Source: QAMX01 sp003149835
GTDB lineage: Bacteria; Bacillota; Clostridia; Oscillospirales; QAMX01
Direction of reading: 5' to 3'
DNA: 64,000 bases
Assembly: GCA_959600635.1 (NCBI GenBank)
Contig: CAUGMN010000001.1
Span: 25,699-89,698, forward strand
Shown piece after piece: positions 43,129 to 50,880 of the stretch. Position 1 is the stretch's first letter; every line of letters starts with the position of its first letter. Under the pieces are notes generated by a model, which worked only from the letters and a program-made list of their open reading frames with translations, did no database searches and was not told where the DNA came from. Position numbers and translations under genes: made by a program.

Positions 43129-43953
43129 ATGGGTATTCTCAACACAAAAATCGATTTCGCCGCCATTCTCAGCGTCGTCAACGCCAATCCAAACGGAGAC
43201 CCGCTGACGGGTAACCAGCCGCGCGTCACCTATGCGGGCGTCGGGGAGATCTCCGACGTCTGCATCAAGCGCAAGCTGCGCAACCGCCTGATGGATGCGG
43301 GCTGTCCCATCTTCGTCCAGTCGGACGACCGCGCCGCGGACGGCTTCAAAAGTCTCAAAGAGCGCGCCGAGAGCGTGCCGGAACTGAAAAAGGAAAAGGA
43401 CCGCGACAAATTTGCCCAAATCGCCTGTGAAAAATGGCTGGACGTGCGGGCTTTCGGGCAGGTGTTCGCGTTCAAGGGCGACGAGATGTCCGTCGGCGTG
43501 CGCGGGCCGGTGTCCGTGCATCCGGCGTTCAGCGTCGAACCGGTCACGGTCGTCAGCACACAGATCACCAAGAGCGTCAACAGCGTGCCGGGGCCGAAAA
43601 AAAGCTCGGACACCATGGGGATGAAGCACCGCGTCGAGCGCGGCGTCTACGTCGCATACGGCAGCGTCAACTGCCAGCTCGCCGAAAAGACCGGCTTCAC
43701 CGAGGCGGACGCCGAGGAAATCCGCAAAGCGCTCTGCACACTGTTTGAAAACGACGCTTCCTCCGCCCGCCCCGACGGAAGCATGGCGGTGCGCGAGGTG
43801 TTCTGGTGGCGACATAACTGCAAATCCGGACAGTATTCTTCGGCGAAGGTACATGGCTCGATCACGGTCAAACCGTCGGACGAAGCGCCGTTCTACACCA
43901 TAGAGCGCCATGACCTCGACGGACTGACGCCGGAAGTGTATGAAGGAATATGA
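43129..43953 (+). CDS. cas7c: CRISPR type I-C Cas7c (Csd2) backbone subunit
   Basis: This 274-residue RAMP protein polymerises along the crRNA. The Csd2 signatures are NANPNGDPLTGNQPR (near residue 20), GVGEISDVCIKRKLRNRL, the thumb region VRGPVSVHPAFSVEPV and GMKHRVERGVYVAYGSVN. The family length is normal and the frame is uninterrupted. It starts behind AGAGAGGGAG, 24 bases after cas8c. Its end overlaps the start of the cas4 remnant by 14 bases, as in complete I-C operons. Confidence 0.95.
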   Translation: MGILNTKIDFAAILSVVNANPNGDPLTGNQPRVTYAGVGEISDVCIKRKLRNRLMDAGCPIFVQSDDRAADGFKSLKERAESVPELKKEKDRDKFAQIACEKWLDVRAFGQVFAFKGDEMSVGVRGPVSVHPAFSVEPVTVVSTQITKSVNSVPGPKKSSDTMGMKHRVERGVYVAYGSVNCQLAEKTGFTEADAEEIRKALCTLFENDASSARPDGSMAVREVFWWRHNCKSGQYSSAKVHGSITVKPSDEAPFYTIERHDLDGLTPEVYEGI

Positions 43954-44343
43954 CGAAGCCGATTTCCTGCCGTTGCCAGGCTTGCAGCATTTCATTTTCT
44001 GCCGGAGGCAGTTCGCGCTGATTCACATCGAACAGCAATGGCGGGAAAACCTGCGCGCGGCCGAGGGCCGTCTCCTGCACGAAAACGCGCATGACGGCGG
44101 TCTGCTCGTCTCCCGCGCCCTGCCCGTCTTTTCGCGGACGCTCGGCGTGCGCGCGCAGAATTCCGTGTTTGAGTGCGTACTGGATGCGGCGACGGAACGA
44201 ATGCTGCGGCATCAGCTAACCGGGCTGATCGATCCGGAGCGCGATAGCCTGCGGTTTTACCGTATGGGAACAAGGATCGGCAAAAAGCCGAGCATATCGG
44301 CGCTAAACCGGCAATCGACGTTGCACAGCCCCTGATCGTGTAA
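43940..44343 (+). pseudogene. cas4-cas2 deletion scar (cas1 lost) with frameshift
   Basis: Residues 1-75 are the N-terminus of a I-C Cas4 (LPGLQHFIFCRRQFALIHIEQQW…RALPVFSRTLGV). The frame then passes directly into the C-terminal half of Cas2 (QNSVFECVLD…LIDPERDSLRFYRMG). The Cas4 nuclease core, all of Cas1 and the N-terminal half of Cas2 are gone. About 44268-44271 the Cas2 frame is broken: restoring one A yields QKAEHIGAKPAIDVAQPLIV-stop at 44343, the normal Cas2 ending. The current frame instead ends at 44335. The adaptation module is therefore dead twice over. Confidence 0.88.
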
Positions 44344-44492
44344 CTGCGCGGCGGTGCGAAATCAAAGCGCACATGATTTTTCTGGGCGTTTCGCACCGGA
44401 AATTCGCGGAAAAAAACGTGTGGCTGTGGTTTGATTGGCGGCTTTGCCTTGGAAGTCAACATGAAAAGGGGAGGATTTTATCGGTTTTTGCT
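44344..44492 (+). promoter_or_regulatory. CRISPR leader
   Basis: The 149 bases between the cas2 end and the first repeat resemble I-C leaders. They carry an inverted repeat GGTGCGAAA (44353-44361) / TTTCGCACC (44389-44397). A T-rich stretch runs into repeat 1. Confidence 0.7.
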
Positions 44493-44593
44493 GACGCGCC
44501 CCGCGAGGGGCGCGAGGATTGAAATAAAAAAACGCGCGGCCAATTGTCAGAACGTCTGACGACGCGCCCCCCGAGGGGCGCGAGGATTCAAAT
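44493..44593 (+). CRISPR. Minimal type I-C array: two repeats, one spacer
   Basis: Repeat 1 (44493-44525) and repeat 2 (44561-44593) are 33 bases long and differ at two positions (11 and 29). Both keep the perfect stem CGCGCCCC/GGGGCGCG and the I-C 3' end GAGGATT-AAAT type. Repeat 2 reads ATTCAAAT where repeat 1 reads ATTGAAAT, typical of a degenerate last repeat. The single spacer (44526-44560) is 35 bases, the usual I-C size. It starts with seven A residues. Confidence 0.92.
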
Positions 44594-44621
44594 GTCTGCT
44601 CGATTTTTTTTATCGTTCCGC

Positions 44622-44675
44622 TTGACAAATGACCTTATATTGTATATACTGTATATATCGTTTATAGACAGTATA
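44622..44675 (+). promoter_or_regulatory. Promoter and operator of the YtrA-ABC operon
   Basis: TTGACA (44622-44627), 17-base spacer and TATACT (44645-44650) are followed by an inverted repeat TATACTGT (44645-44652) / ACAGTATA (44668-44675). The repeat overlaps the -10 and the start point, as expected for autoregulation by a GntR protein. The -35 is only 28 bases after the last CRISPR repeat. Confidence 0.88.
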
Positions 44676-44685
44676 ACCGGAGGCG

Positions 44686-45075
44686 ATGTCTTTGGATATC
44701 ATCATCAGCAATGCAGCCGGCGAGCCGATTTACGAGCAGATCTATACGCAGATCCGAAACAGCATCGTCTCCGGCGCGCTTGACGCGGGGGAAATGCTGC
44801 CGTCGATCCGCGCGCTGGCAAAAGACCTGCGCATCAGCGTCATTACGACCAAGCGCGCCTATGACGAGCTGGAAAAGGGCGGATACATCCATACCGTCGC
44901 CGGCAAAGGCTGTTATGTAGCCGAGAAAAATGTCGAGCTGGTCAGGGAGGCGAGCCTGCGGCAGATCGAGGAGCATATGCGGGAGATTGCCGGGCTGGCG
45001 CAGACCTGCGGCCTGTCGGACGGCGACCTGATCGACATGTATCGTCTCGTCCGGAAGGAGGAATCGCAACGGTGA
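44686..45075 (+). CDS. GntR family regulator, YtrA subfamily
   Basis: This 129-residue protein has the GntR winged helix (PIYEQIYTQIRNSIVSGALDAGEMLPSIRALAKDLRISVITTKRAYDELEKGGYI) and the short helical C-terminal region of YtrA-type repressors, with no ligand-binding domain. These regulators repress their own operon and the linked ABC transporter, and are typically relieved by envelope stress such as antibiotics. The stop overlaps the GTG start of the ATPase gene. The operator covers its -10. Confidence 0.92.
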   Translation: MSLDIIISNAAGEPIYEQIYTQIRNSIVSGALDAGEMLPSIRALAKDLRISVITTKRAYDELEKGGYIHTVAGKGCYVAEKNVELVREASLRQIEEHMREIAGLAQTCGLSDGDLIDMYRLVRKEESQR

Positions 45076-45923
45076 ACGCGATCGAAGTCAAAAATCTCTG
45101 CAAAAGATATTCCGGCTTTGCGCTGGAAAACGTGAGCTTTGCGCTGCCGTCCGGCAGCATTCTCGGATTGGTCGGGGAGAACGGCGCCGGAAAAAGCACG
45201 ACGATCAGCCTGATTATGAACGCTGTGTCCCGCGATGCGGGCAGCGTCTCCGTGCTGGGCGCAGACAATCGCAGCGACGCCTTTATAGAAGTGAAGGAAC
45301 GGATCGGCGTGGTGCTCGACGAGGCGGATTTTCCCGAGGTGCTCACGCCCAAAAACGTCAACGCCGTGATGAAGCGCACCTATCGGAACTGGAACGAAGC
45401 GCATTATGCCGGCGCGCTGAAACGCTTTGATCTGCCGGAAAACAAAATGTTCCGCGACTTTTCGCGCGGCATGAAAATGAAGCTCGCCCTCGCCGTAGCG
45501 CTGTCGCACGCGCCGGAGCTGCTCATTCTCGACGAAGCCACAAGCGGGCTTGACCCGATGATCCGCGACGAAATGCTCGATCTGTTCAACGATTTTACGC
45601 GCGACGAGACGCATTCGATTCTTTTTTCGTCGCATATCGTCAGCGATCTGGAAAAAATCTGCGACTATATCGCTTTTCTCCACAAGGGCCGGCTCCTGCT
45701 CTGCGAGGAAAAGGACCGGCTGCTCGAAGAGTATGCCGTCGTCCGGCTGCCGAAGGCGAGCTTTGCCGCGCTGCCGCCCGAGGCGGTTCATGGAAAAAAG
45801 ACGGGCGCGTACGGCGTGGAGGCGCTTGTGCGGAAATCGGCCGTTCCGCGCGCCTTTGCCACGGAGCGAACGAGCCTTGAAGAGATCATCCTGTTTCTGG
45901 CGAAGGGGGAGGATTGCAGATGA
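45072..45923 (+). CDS. ABC transporter ATP-binding protein
   Basis: This 283-residue ABC ATPase has Walker A GENGAGKSTT, signature motif in a variant form (FSRGMKMKLALAVALSHAP), Walker B LLILDEATSGLD and the H-loop SSHIVSDL. It starts at GTG 45072, overlapping the regulator stop by 4 bases, and overlaps the permease start, so the three genes are coupled. This architecture matches YtrB/BcrA-type drug or lantibiotic exporters under YtrA control. The substrate is unknown. Confidence 0.92.
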   Translation: MNAIEVKNLCKRYSGFALENVSFALPSGSILGLVGENGAGKSTTISLIMNAVSRDAGSVSVLGADNRSDAFIEVKERIGVVLDEADFPEVLTPKNVNAVMKRTYRNWNEAHYAGALKRFDLPENKMFRDFSRGMKMKLALAVALSHAPELLILDEATSGLDPMIRDEMLDLFNDFTRDETHSILFSSHIVSDLEKICDYIAFLHKGRLLLCEEKDRLLEEYAVVRLPKASFAALPPEAVHGKKTGAYGVEALVRKSAVPRAFATERTSLEEIILFLAKGEDCR

Positions 45924-46534
45924 AGGGCCTGCTGCTGAAAGATTTTTATACGCTCGTCAAGCAGATGAAGCTGTTTTTGCTGATGCTCGTCTGTTTTTCG
46001 TTGATCCCCAACCTCTCGGTCACGAGCTTTGCGATTGTCTATGCGGCGCTGCTTCCCGTCACCGCGCTCGCCTATGACGAGCGCTCGAAATGGGACCGGC
46101 TGGCGGCGATGATGCCGTATTCGCTGCGCAGCCTCGTGCTGAGCAAATATCTGCTCGGCTATGCCGCCGTCGGCGGGGCGGCGCTGCTGTCCGCTGCCGC
46201 GCAGGCGGCCGTGGGAGCGGTGAAGGGGCAGCCGTTTGCGCCCGAAGGTATGGCTGTACTGCTGGCGGCCGTCTGTGTGGGCGCGCTGCTGCTGGCGGTC
46301 GATCTGCCGTTTGTGTTCCGTATGGGTGTGGAGAAGGGGCGGTTTATTTTTCTGATTCTGACCGTTTTGACGGCGGTGGCTTCTATGACGCTGCGCGACT
46401 GGCTGGCTCCGCTGATCGAGACAGCCGGCCTGCACCGGACGGCGGCGGCGCTGTGCATCGCGCTCTTCACCGTCTTGGCGAACGCCGTATCGGCTGCGGT
46501 CGCTGTCCGGCAGTATGCGCGCCGGAGACGGTAG
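45920..46534 (+). CDS. ABC-2 type membrane permease
   Basis: This 204-residue membrane protein has about six helices. It starts MKGLLLKDFYTLVKQMKLFLLMLVCF, the amphipathic-then-hydrophobic opening typical of ABC-2 permeases (DUF-type LLLKD-y motif). ATG 45920 overlaps the ATPase stop. It probably forms a homodimer with two ATPase subunits. It is the last gene of the YtrA operon. I see no clear terminator in the 46535-46690 interval. Confidence 0.85.
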   Translation: MKGLLLKDFYTLVKQMKLFLLMLVCFSLIPNLSVTSFAIVYAALLPVTALAYDERSKWDRLAAMMPYSLRSLVLSKYLLGYAAVGGAALLSAAAQAAVGAVKGQPFAPEGMAVLLAAVCVGALLLAVDLPFVFRMGVEKGRFIFLILTVLTAVASMTLRDWLAPLIETAGLHRTAAALCIALFTVLANAVSAAVAVRQYARRRR

Positions 46535-46694
46535 GGACGCAGGAAAGGCGCGGCATCGATTTCAAAGCGCTCAAAACGGGGCGGCTGCGGCTGTGAAGGC
46601 CGGAGCCGCCCTCTCTTTTGGGAGGCGTCCGCCGTCCGGCGCGGCTTGGCAGGAGCGGACATCTGGCCGCACGGGGAAGCGAACCGCCCGCGGC

Positions 46695-46723
46695 TTGTAA
46701 TCGGGAGGGGAATATGGTATGAT
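46695..46723 (+). promoter_or_regulatory. Promoter of DUF1848 gene
   Basis: TTGTAA (46695-46700), 17-base spacer and TATGAT (46718-46723) lie 33 bases before the ATG. Confidence 0.75.
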
Positions 46724-46756
46724 AACGGCGGAGCTGAGAGCAGAGGAGGTCTGGCG

Positions 46757-47689
46757 ATGATCGTCTCCGCGTCCCGCCGCACGGATATCCCGTGCTTCTA
46801 TGCCGAATGGATGATGAACCGGTTCCGCGCCGGCTACGCGCTGGCGCGAAACCCCATGAATCACGCGCAGCTCGCGCGCGTGCCGCTGACGCCCGACGTC
46901 GTCGACTGCGTCGTCTTCTGGACAAAGGACGCGGCCAATCTTCTGCCGTGCCTCGGCGAGCTTGATGAGCACGGCTACGCCTATTACTTTCAGTTTACGC
47001 TGACGCCCTATGACCGCGCCCTCGAACCGAACCTGCGCGGCAAGGCGGAGATCGCGGCGACGTTCCGCGCGCTCTCCAAGCGCATCGGCAGCCGGCGCGT
47101 CGTCTGGCGCTACGATCCGGTGATTCTCAACGATTCGCTCGGCGTCCAGTGGCACAAGGCGCAGTTTGAGCGCCTGTGCGGACAGCTGGCCGGGTATACC
47201 GATACGGTGACCGTCAGCTTTGTCGACCTGTATCCGAAGCTGAAAACCGACCGGATCCGCGCCGTTCTCCCGGCTGAACGCGCCGAGCTGGCCGGCTTTT
47301 TTGCCGAGACGGCGCGGGAGCACGGTCTCCGCGCCGCGGCCTGCTGCGAGGCCGGCGACCTGCGCCCGTATGGGCTCGAGCGCGCAAGCTGTATCGACCG
47401 CGCCCGGATCGAGGCGCTGCTTGGCTGCCGGCTCGATACGCCGCCGGACAAAAACCAGCGCGCCGGCTGCGGCTGCTGCCGCAGCGTCGATATCGGCGCG
47501 TACAACACCTGCGGCAACGGCTGCGTTTACTGCTACGCCAATCACAGCGCCGCGTCGGCGCGCAAAAACCTCGCGGCGCACCGGCCGGACGGCGAGCTGC
47601 TGTTCGGAGAGGCGCTGCCGGGCGAAAAAATCACGGAGCGGCGTTTTGTCTCCGAGGCCGTGCGGCAGAGCGGCCTGCCCGGGCTGTGA
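46757..47689 (+). CDS. DUF1848 protein with C-terminal Cys cluster
   Basis: This 310-residue member of the DUF1848 family starts MIVSASRRTDIPCFYAEWMMNR, the hallmark opening, and contains VFWTKD and WRYDPVI. The C-terminal segment has a cysteine cluster, CGCCRSVDIGAYNTCGNGCVYCYAN, whose C-x3-C-x2-C part resembles a radical-SAM 4Fe-4S site, though it sits at the wrong end for a standard SAM enzyme. Function is not established. AGAGGAGGT supports the ATG at 46757; frame to the left is noncoding. Confidence 0.85.
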   Translation: MIVSASRRTDIPCFYAEWMMNRFRAGYALARNPMNHAQLARVPLTPDVVDCVVFWTKDAANLLPCLGELDEHGYAYYFQFTLTPYDRALEPNLRGKAEIAATFRALSKRIGSRRVVWRYDPVILNDSLGVQWHKAQFERLCGQLAGYTDTVTVSFVDLYPKLKTDRIRAVLPAERAELAGFFAETAREHGLRAAACCEAGDLRPYGLERASCIDRARIEALLGCRLDTPPDKNQRAGCGCCRSVDIGAYNTCGNGCVYCYANHSAASARKNLAAHRPDGELLFGEALPGEKITERRFVSEAVRQSGLPGL

Positions 47690-47778
47690 GGCGGGCCGGC
47701 GGCGGCGCTCTGAACAGGGCCCGGAAACAGGAGACGAAGACGGCGACAAACCGATTATAATTTGATAGAACGGGAGAG

Positions 47779-48711
47779 ATGAGTATGCCGGCGCTTTTTA
47801 CAGCGGAGATCGACGGATGGGCCTCATGGGGCGCCGTGTTTCAGTCCATTGCGGCGTTTTCCCCTTTGATTGAAGAAATTCTGTGCCGCCATGCGCTGCC
47901 TGCTGCGCCTGTACGGCACTGTACGCCCGGAACGAATGCGGTGTTCCGAGTGGGCGGATATGTGGTCAAAATCTTTGCTCCGCGGGAATCGGGCATGGAA
48001 AGCGAGGCGGAAGCGCGGACGGAGTATTTTTCTGTCGCACGGGCAAAGGCGCTGGGCGTCCCCGTGCCGACGCCGGTCGCCGAGGGCGTGCTCGACGACA
48101 AGTATCGGTTTCCGTATCTGGTGACGGAGTTTGTCGACGGCGCGCCGTTTGAGGTCTGCGCAGCCGCAATGACGCCGCAGGAGAAGACAGCCGCCGCGCG
48201 CCGCCTGCGCGCCCTCACCGACCGGCTGAACACGCCGTGCGCGGACTTCAACGGTATCGACGTGATCAGGGATCAAACGCGGCGAAAATGCTGGGCGCCG
48301 TTCCCCAAACGCTTTCAGCGCGAGCGGGATGCATGGGCGGCCGCTCACGATTTCGGCGAGCGGGTCTTTGTTCACGGCGACCTCGGCGAAGACAACCTGC
48401 TTGTGACCGGCGACGGCCTCTGTATCCTTGATTTTGCCGACGCGGTCTTAGCGCCGCGTTCGTATGAACAGGCGCTGGTGGCGGCGGAACTGTTTGCGTT
48501 TGACGGGGACTTTCTGCGCGGCTATTTCGCGGACCTCAGCGCTGCGGAGATCGCCGAGATCTGTTTTGAAGGCTTGGCGATCCATGATTTCGGGGGAGAT
48601 ATCGTATGCGGCCGTCTCGGAACGCCGGAGCGTTTTGCAGGGCTTTCGGATTTGAGAGAGCGGCTGGACGAAGCCGTGCGAAACGGGCTGGCGCGGAGCG
48701 GCCGGGCGTAA
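47779..48711 (+). CDS. Aminoglycoside/choline kinase-type phosphotransferase
   Basis: This 310-residue protein has the APH/kinase-like fold: a nucleotide-binding beta sheet (GTNAVFRVGGYVVKIFAP), the catalytic loop VFVHGDLGEDNLLV (Brenner-type HGDL-x3-N) and ILDFADAV replacing DFG. Such enzymes phosphorylate antibiotics, sugars or small alcohols; sequence alone does not tell which. It is preceded by CGGGAGAGATG with a good ribosome site. No clear operon partner, though it is co-oriented with the next two genes. Confidence 0.82.
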   Translation: MSMPALFTAEIDGWASWGAVFQSIAAFSPLIEEILCRHALPAAPVRHCTPGTNAVFRVGGYVVKIFAPRESGMESEAEARTEYFSVARAKALGVPVPTPVAEGVLDDKYRFPYLVTEFVDGAPFEVCAAAMTPQEKTAAARRLRALTDRLNTPCADFNGIDVIRDQTRRKCWAPFPKRFQRERDAWAAAHDFGERVFVHGDLGEDNLLVTGDGLCILDFADAVLAPRSYEQALVAAELFAFDGDFLRGYFADLSAAEIAEICFEGLAIHDFGGDIVCGRLGTPERFAGLSDLRERLDEAVRNGLARSGRA

Positions 48712-48778
48712 GGCGGTCCGCCGATGGGGGATACGCCTGCCGGAACGCGCGAATCCACGGAGAAGAGGAAGAACGGAT

Positions 48779-49471
48779 ATGGTTTGCAATTTTTCTGAAT
48801 TTTGCGATGCTCTGTCAAAAGCGGGCTTTTCGATGGGCGGCGGCAATGCCAAGGGCGTCTATGCGGTGATTCCGTACGGCTGGGAGGAACAGACGCTGGT
48901 CGATTCGCCGGTCAAATGGCACACCGGCGATCCGGAGACCGACCCGTGGGAGTGGCGAATGCGCGTTTTGGAGGAGCGGGACGACATCGCGTATGCCAAG
49001 CTGTTTTTCCGGACCAGCGGATTTGTCACAGGGGATTGGTATCCGTATTTTTACGCTGTCCGAAGGCGGGGCCAAACCTTTCAGGAAACGTACGGGCGCG
49101 GCGGGATCGGCGCTCCGGCAAAGCGAATCTATGAGGTGATCGCGGAAAACGGCGAGACTGCTCTTCACGAGATCAAGCGGCTCGGCGGGTTTTGCCGCGA
49201 GGACAGCGCGAAATTTGAACGCGCCGTCGTCGAGCTGCAAATGCAGATGTTCATCACCATGTGCGGCAGGGCGCAGAAGACCAATCGATACGGGGAACGC
49301 TACGGCTGGAACAGCACGGTGTTTACAACGGTTGAGGACTTTTGGTCAAAACGGGGATTGACCCTGTCCGGTCCGGATCCGAACGAAAGCGATGAACGCA
49401 TCCGGGCGCAGATTCTCCGCTTGAATCCCGAAGCGGAACAGAGAAAAATCGATCGCTTTATCCGGGGATAG
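48779..49471 (+). CDS. AlkZ-related protein, probable
   Basis: A 230-residue protein with winged-helix-like and basic segments: PAKRIYEVIAENGETALHEIKRLGGFCREDSAKFERAVVELQMQMFITMCGRAQKTNRYGERYGWNSTVFTTVEDFW (family pattern seen across 115-200). This resembles the helix-turn-helix half of AlkZ/HTH_42 DNA glycosylases and the AlkZ-related group of Bacillota. The next gene, 200 bases downstream, is a second member of the same superfamily. The start at 48779 is behind GAAGAGGAAGAACGG. Confidence 0.6.
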   Translation: MVCNFSEFCDALSKAGFSMGGGNAKGVYAVIPYGWEEQTLVDSPVKWHTGDPETDPWEWRMRVLEERDDIAYAKLFFRTSGFVTGDWYPYFYAVRRRGQTFQETYGRGGIGAPAKRIYEVIAENGETALHEIKRLGGFCREDSAKFERAVVELQMQMFITMCGRAQKTNRYGERYGWNSTVFTTVEDFWSKRGLTLSGPDPNESDERIRAQILRLNPEAEQRKIDRFIRG

Positions 49472-49667
49472 GCACATGGACGAAGCGGATCGGGGCAGAG
49501 GTGTCGGAGCGCGGCGGATGCGTTTTATGGAAAAGCATTTTGAGCATACAGACAAGAGAGGTTTCCGGCTTTTTACAGGCGAAAAAAACGATTCCGCGCC
49601 GGCTTTTGATAAAAACCGGGGTTCAAAAGGCGGCGGAAATCACGAACAGAAAGAGACAGTGAAGCGT

Positions 49668-50714
49668 ATGAAACAAAACATTCTCTCCCTCCGCATGGAG
49701 CGGCAGCATCTTTCCCGAAAGGCAGACGAATCCGAGTATATACAGCTTTACCGCGACATGCAGCCGGGGCAGAACGTCTACTGGAACGGGTTCGGAGATC
49801 CGCCGTCGCTGAGCTTTCGCGCGGCTTTCAACGATCTTGAATTCAACCGCCGCCGTCAGGCAGAGCGCGGGCTGGTCAAAGGGCGCTTTGCAGGCGGAAA
49901 TCTGGGCTGGGTGATGCCGGAAGACATGGAACTGTTTGCGGCGCTTTACTGCAAGCCTTTAAAAAATCCAACGGAAAAACACATCGGAATTTTCGAGCTG
50001 ATTTGCCGTGAAGGTCCGCTGAATATTCAGCAGATCAAAGAAGAAACCGGAATGCTTGTCAAGGAGATTACGCCCGCGCTCCACCGTTTGCAGGAGGCGT
50101 TTCTGATCTACGAGGATCAGTATGACGGCGGGTGGGACCGCGGCTGGCACAGGTTTTCGGAGGCTTTTCCGGCGGTTGATTTGCAGAAATACGCCCGCCA
50201 TGAGGCGCTGAAAATCCTGTTGCAGCGCTTCGCTTTCCGCCAGGTTCTGTTTGATACGGCCATGGCCAAATCCTTCTATAAGCTGCCGGAGAAAGAAATC
50301 GGGGCGGCGGCGCATGCGCTTGCGGCCGAGGGAGTTTTGAAAGAGACGGACGGCGGATATATCCTCAAAACCGACGCGGAAATACTCAGCCACCGCGCGG
50401 ACGAATTGCCGCGCTGCGTCTATGCCGTTCACAGAAACGATTTTCTGTACAAATCAAACGAGCATCTTCTCAAAGAGCGGTTCAGACCGCTTTGTGAAAA
50501 TCTCCCCTATGACCACGAGCCGCTGCAATATCTTTTGATCGACGGGGAGTTTCACGGCGCGGTGGTCGGCCGCTTCCGCAACGGGCCCTATGACTTAAAC
50601 GACGTGGTCTGCGACCTGCCCGACGCGGAGGAGCGCCGGGACGAGATCGTCAAGGCCGTCGAAACCGTTAACTTCGGCAGAGCGCCGGCGCGGTTTTTGG
50701 GGCGAACGCTGTGA
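49668..50714 (+). CDS. AlkZ/YcaQ-family winged-helix DNA glycosylase-like protein
   Basis: A 348-residue HTH_42-type protein: LRMERQHLSRKADESEYIQLYRDMQPGQN at the N-terminus, repeated winged helices (ICREGPLNIQQIKEETGMLVKEITPALHRLQEAFLIYED), and a C-terminal beta-rich region ending LLIDGEFHGAVVGRFRNGPYDLNDVVCDLP. In E. coli AlkZ, relatives unhook DNA crosslinks. The catalytic Gln motifs are not clear here, so activity is uncertain. ATG 49668 is chosen by homology; the frame extends to 49476 without family signal. Confidence 0.7.
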   Translation: MKQNILSLRMERQHLSRKADESEYIQLYRDMQPGQNVYWNGFGDPPSLSFRAAFNDLEFNRRRQAERGLVKGRFAGGNLGWVMPEDMELFAALYCKPLKNPTEKHIGIFELICREGPLNIQQIKEETGMLVKEITPALHRLQEAFLIYEDQYDGGWDRGWHRFSEAFPAVDLQKYARHEALKILLQRFAFRQVLFDTAMAKSFYKLPEKEIGAAAHALAAEGVLKETDGGYILKTDAEILSHRADELPRCVYAVHRNDFLYKSNEHLLKERFRPLCENLPYDHEPLQYLLIDGEFHGAVVGRFRNGPYDLNDVVCDLPDAEERRDEIVKAVETVNFGRAPARFLGRTL

Positions 50715-50793
50715 GACCGAAGGGCGGCCCGGACGCTGAGCGGCGCTCCGGGGCCTGCCCGCAAACAAACGAACAAAAAAATGAGGACAAGGC

Positions 50794-50822
50794 TTGACAG
50801 CGGAAATCCGGCATGGTATAAT
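50794..50822 (+). promoter_or_regulatory. pyr operon promoter
   Basis: Perfect TTGACA (50794-50799), 17-base spacer and perfect TATAAT (50817-50822). Only about 50 bases separate the start point from pyrC, leaving no room for a PyrR attenuator. Confidence 0.9.
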
Positions 50823-50880
50823 TATCGGAAAGGGTTTGGGACAGCCGAGGATTTTTGTGACGCAAAGGAGGCGGAAGCGC

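Noticed and set aside
40933..43995. 1020-codon minus-strand frame opposite the cas genes
   Set aside because: It mirrors cas8c and cas7c, which have clear family motifs; the minus frame has none.
43940..44335. A functional Cas4-Cas2 fusion protein
   Set aside because: Only fragments of each protein remain, catalytic parts are missing, and the Cas2 part is frameshifted with the true ending readable in another frame.
50823..50880. PyrR attenuator before pyrC
   Set aside because: The leader is too short and shows no terminator hairpin.
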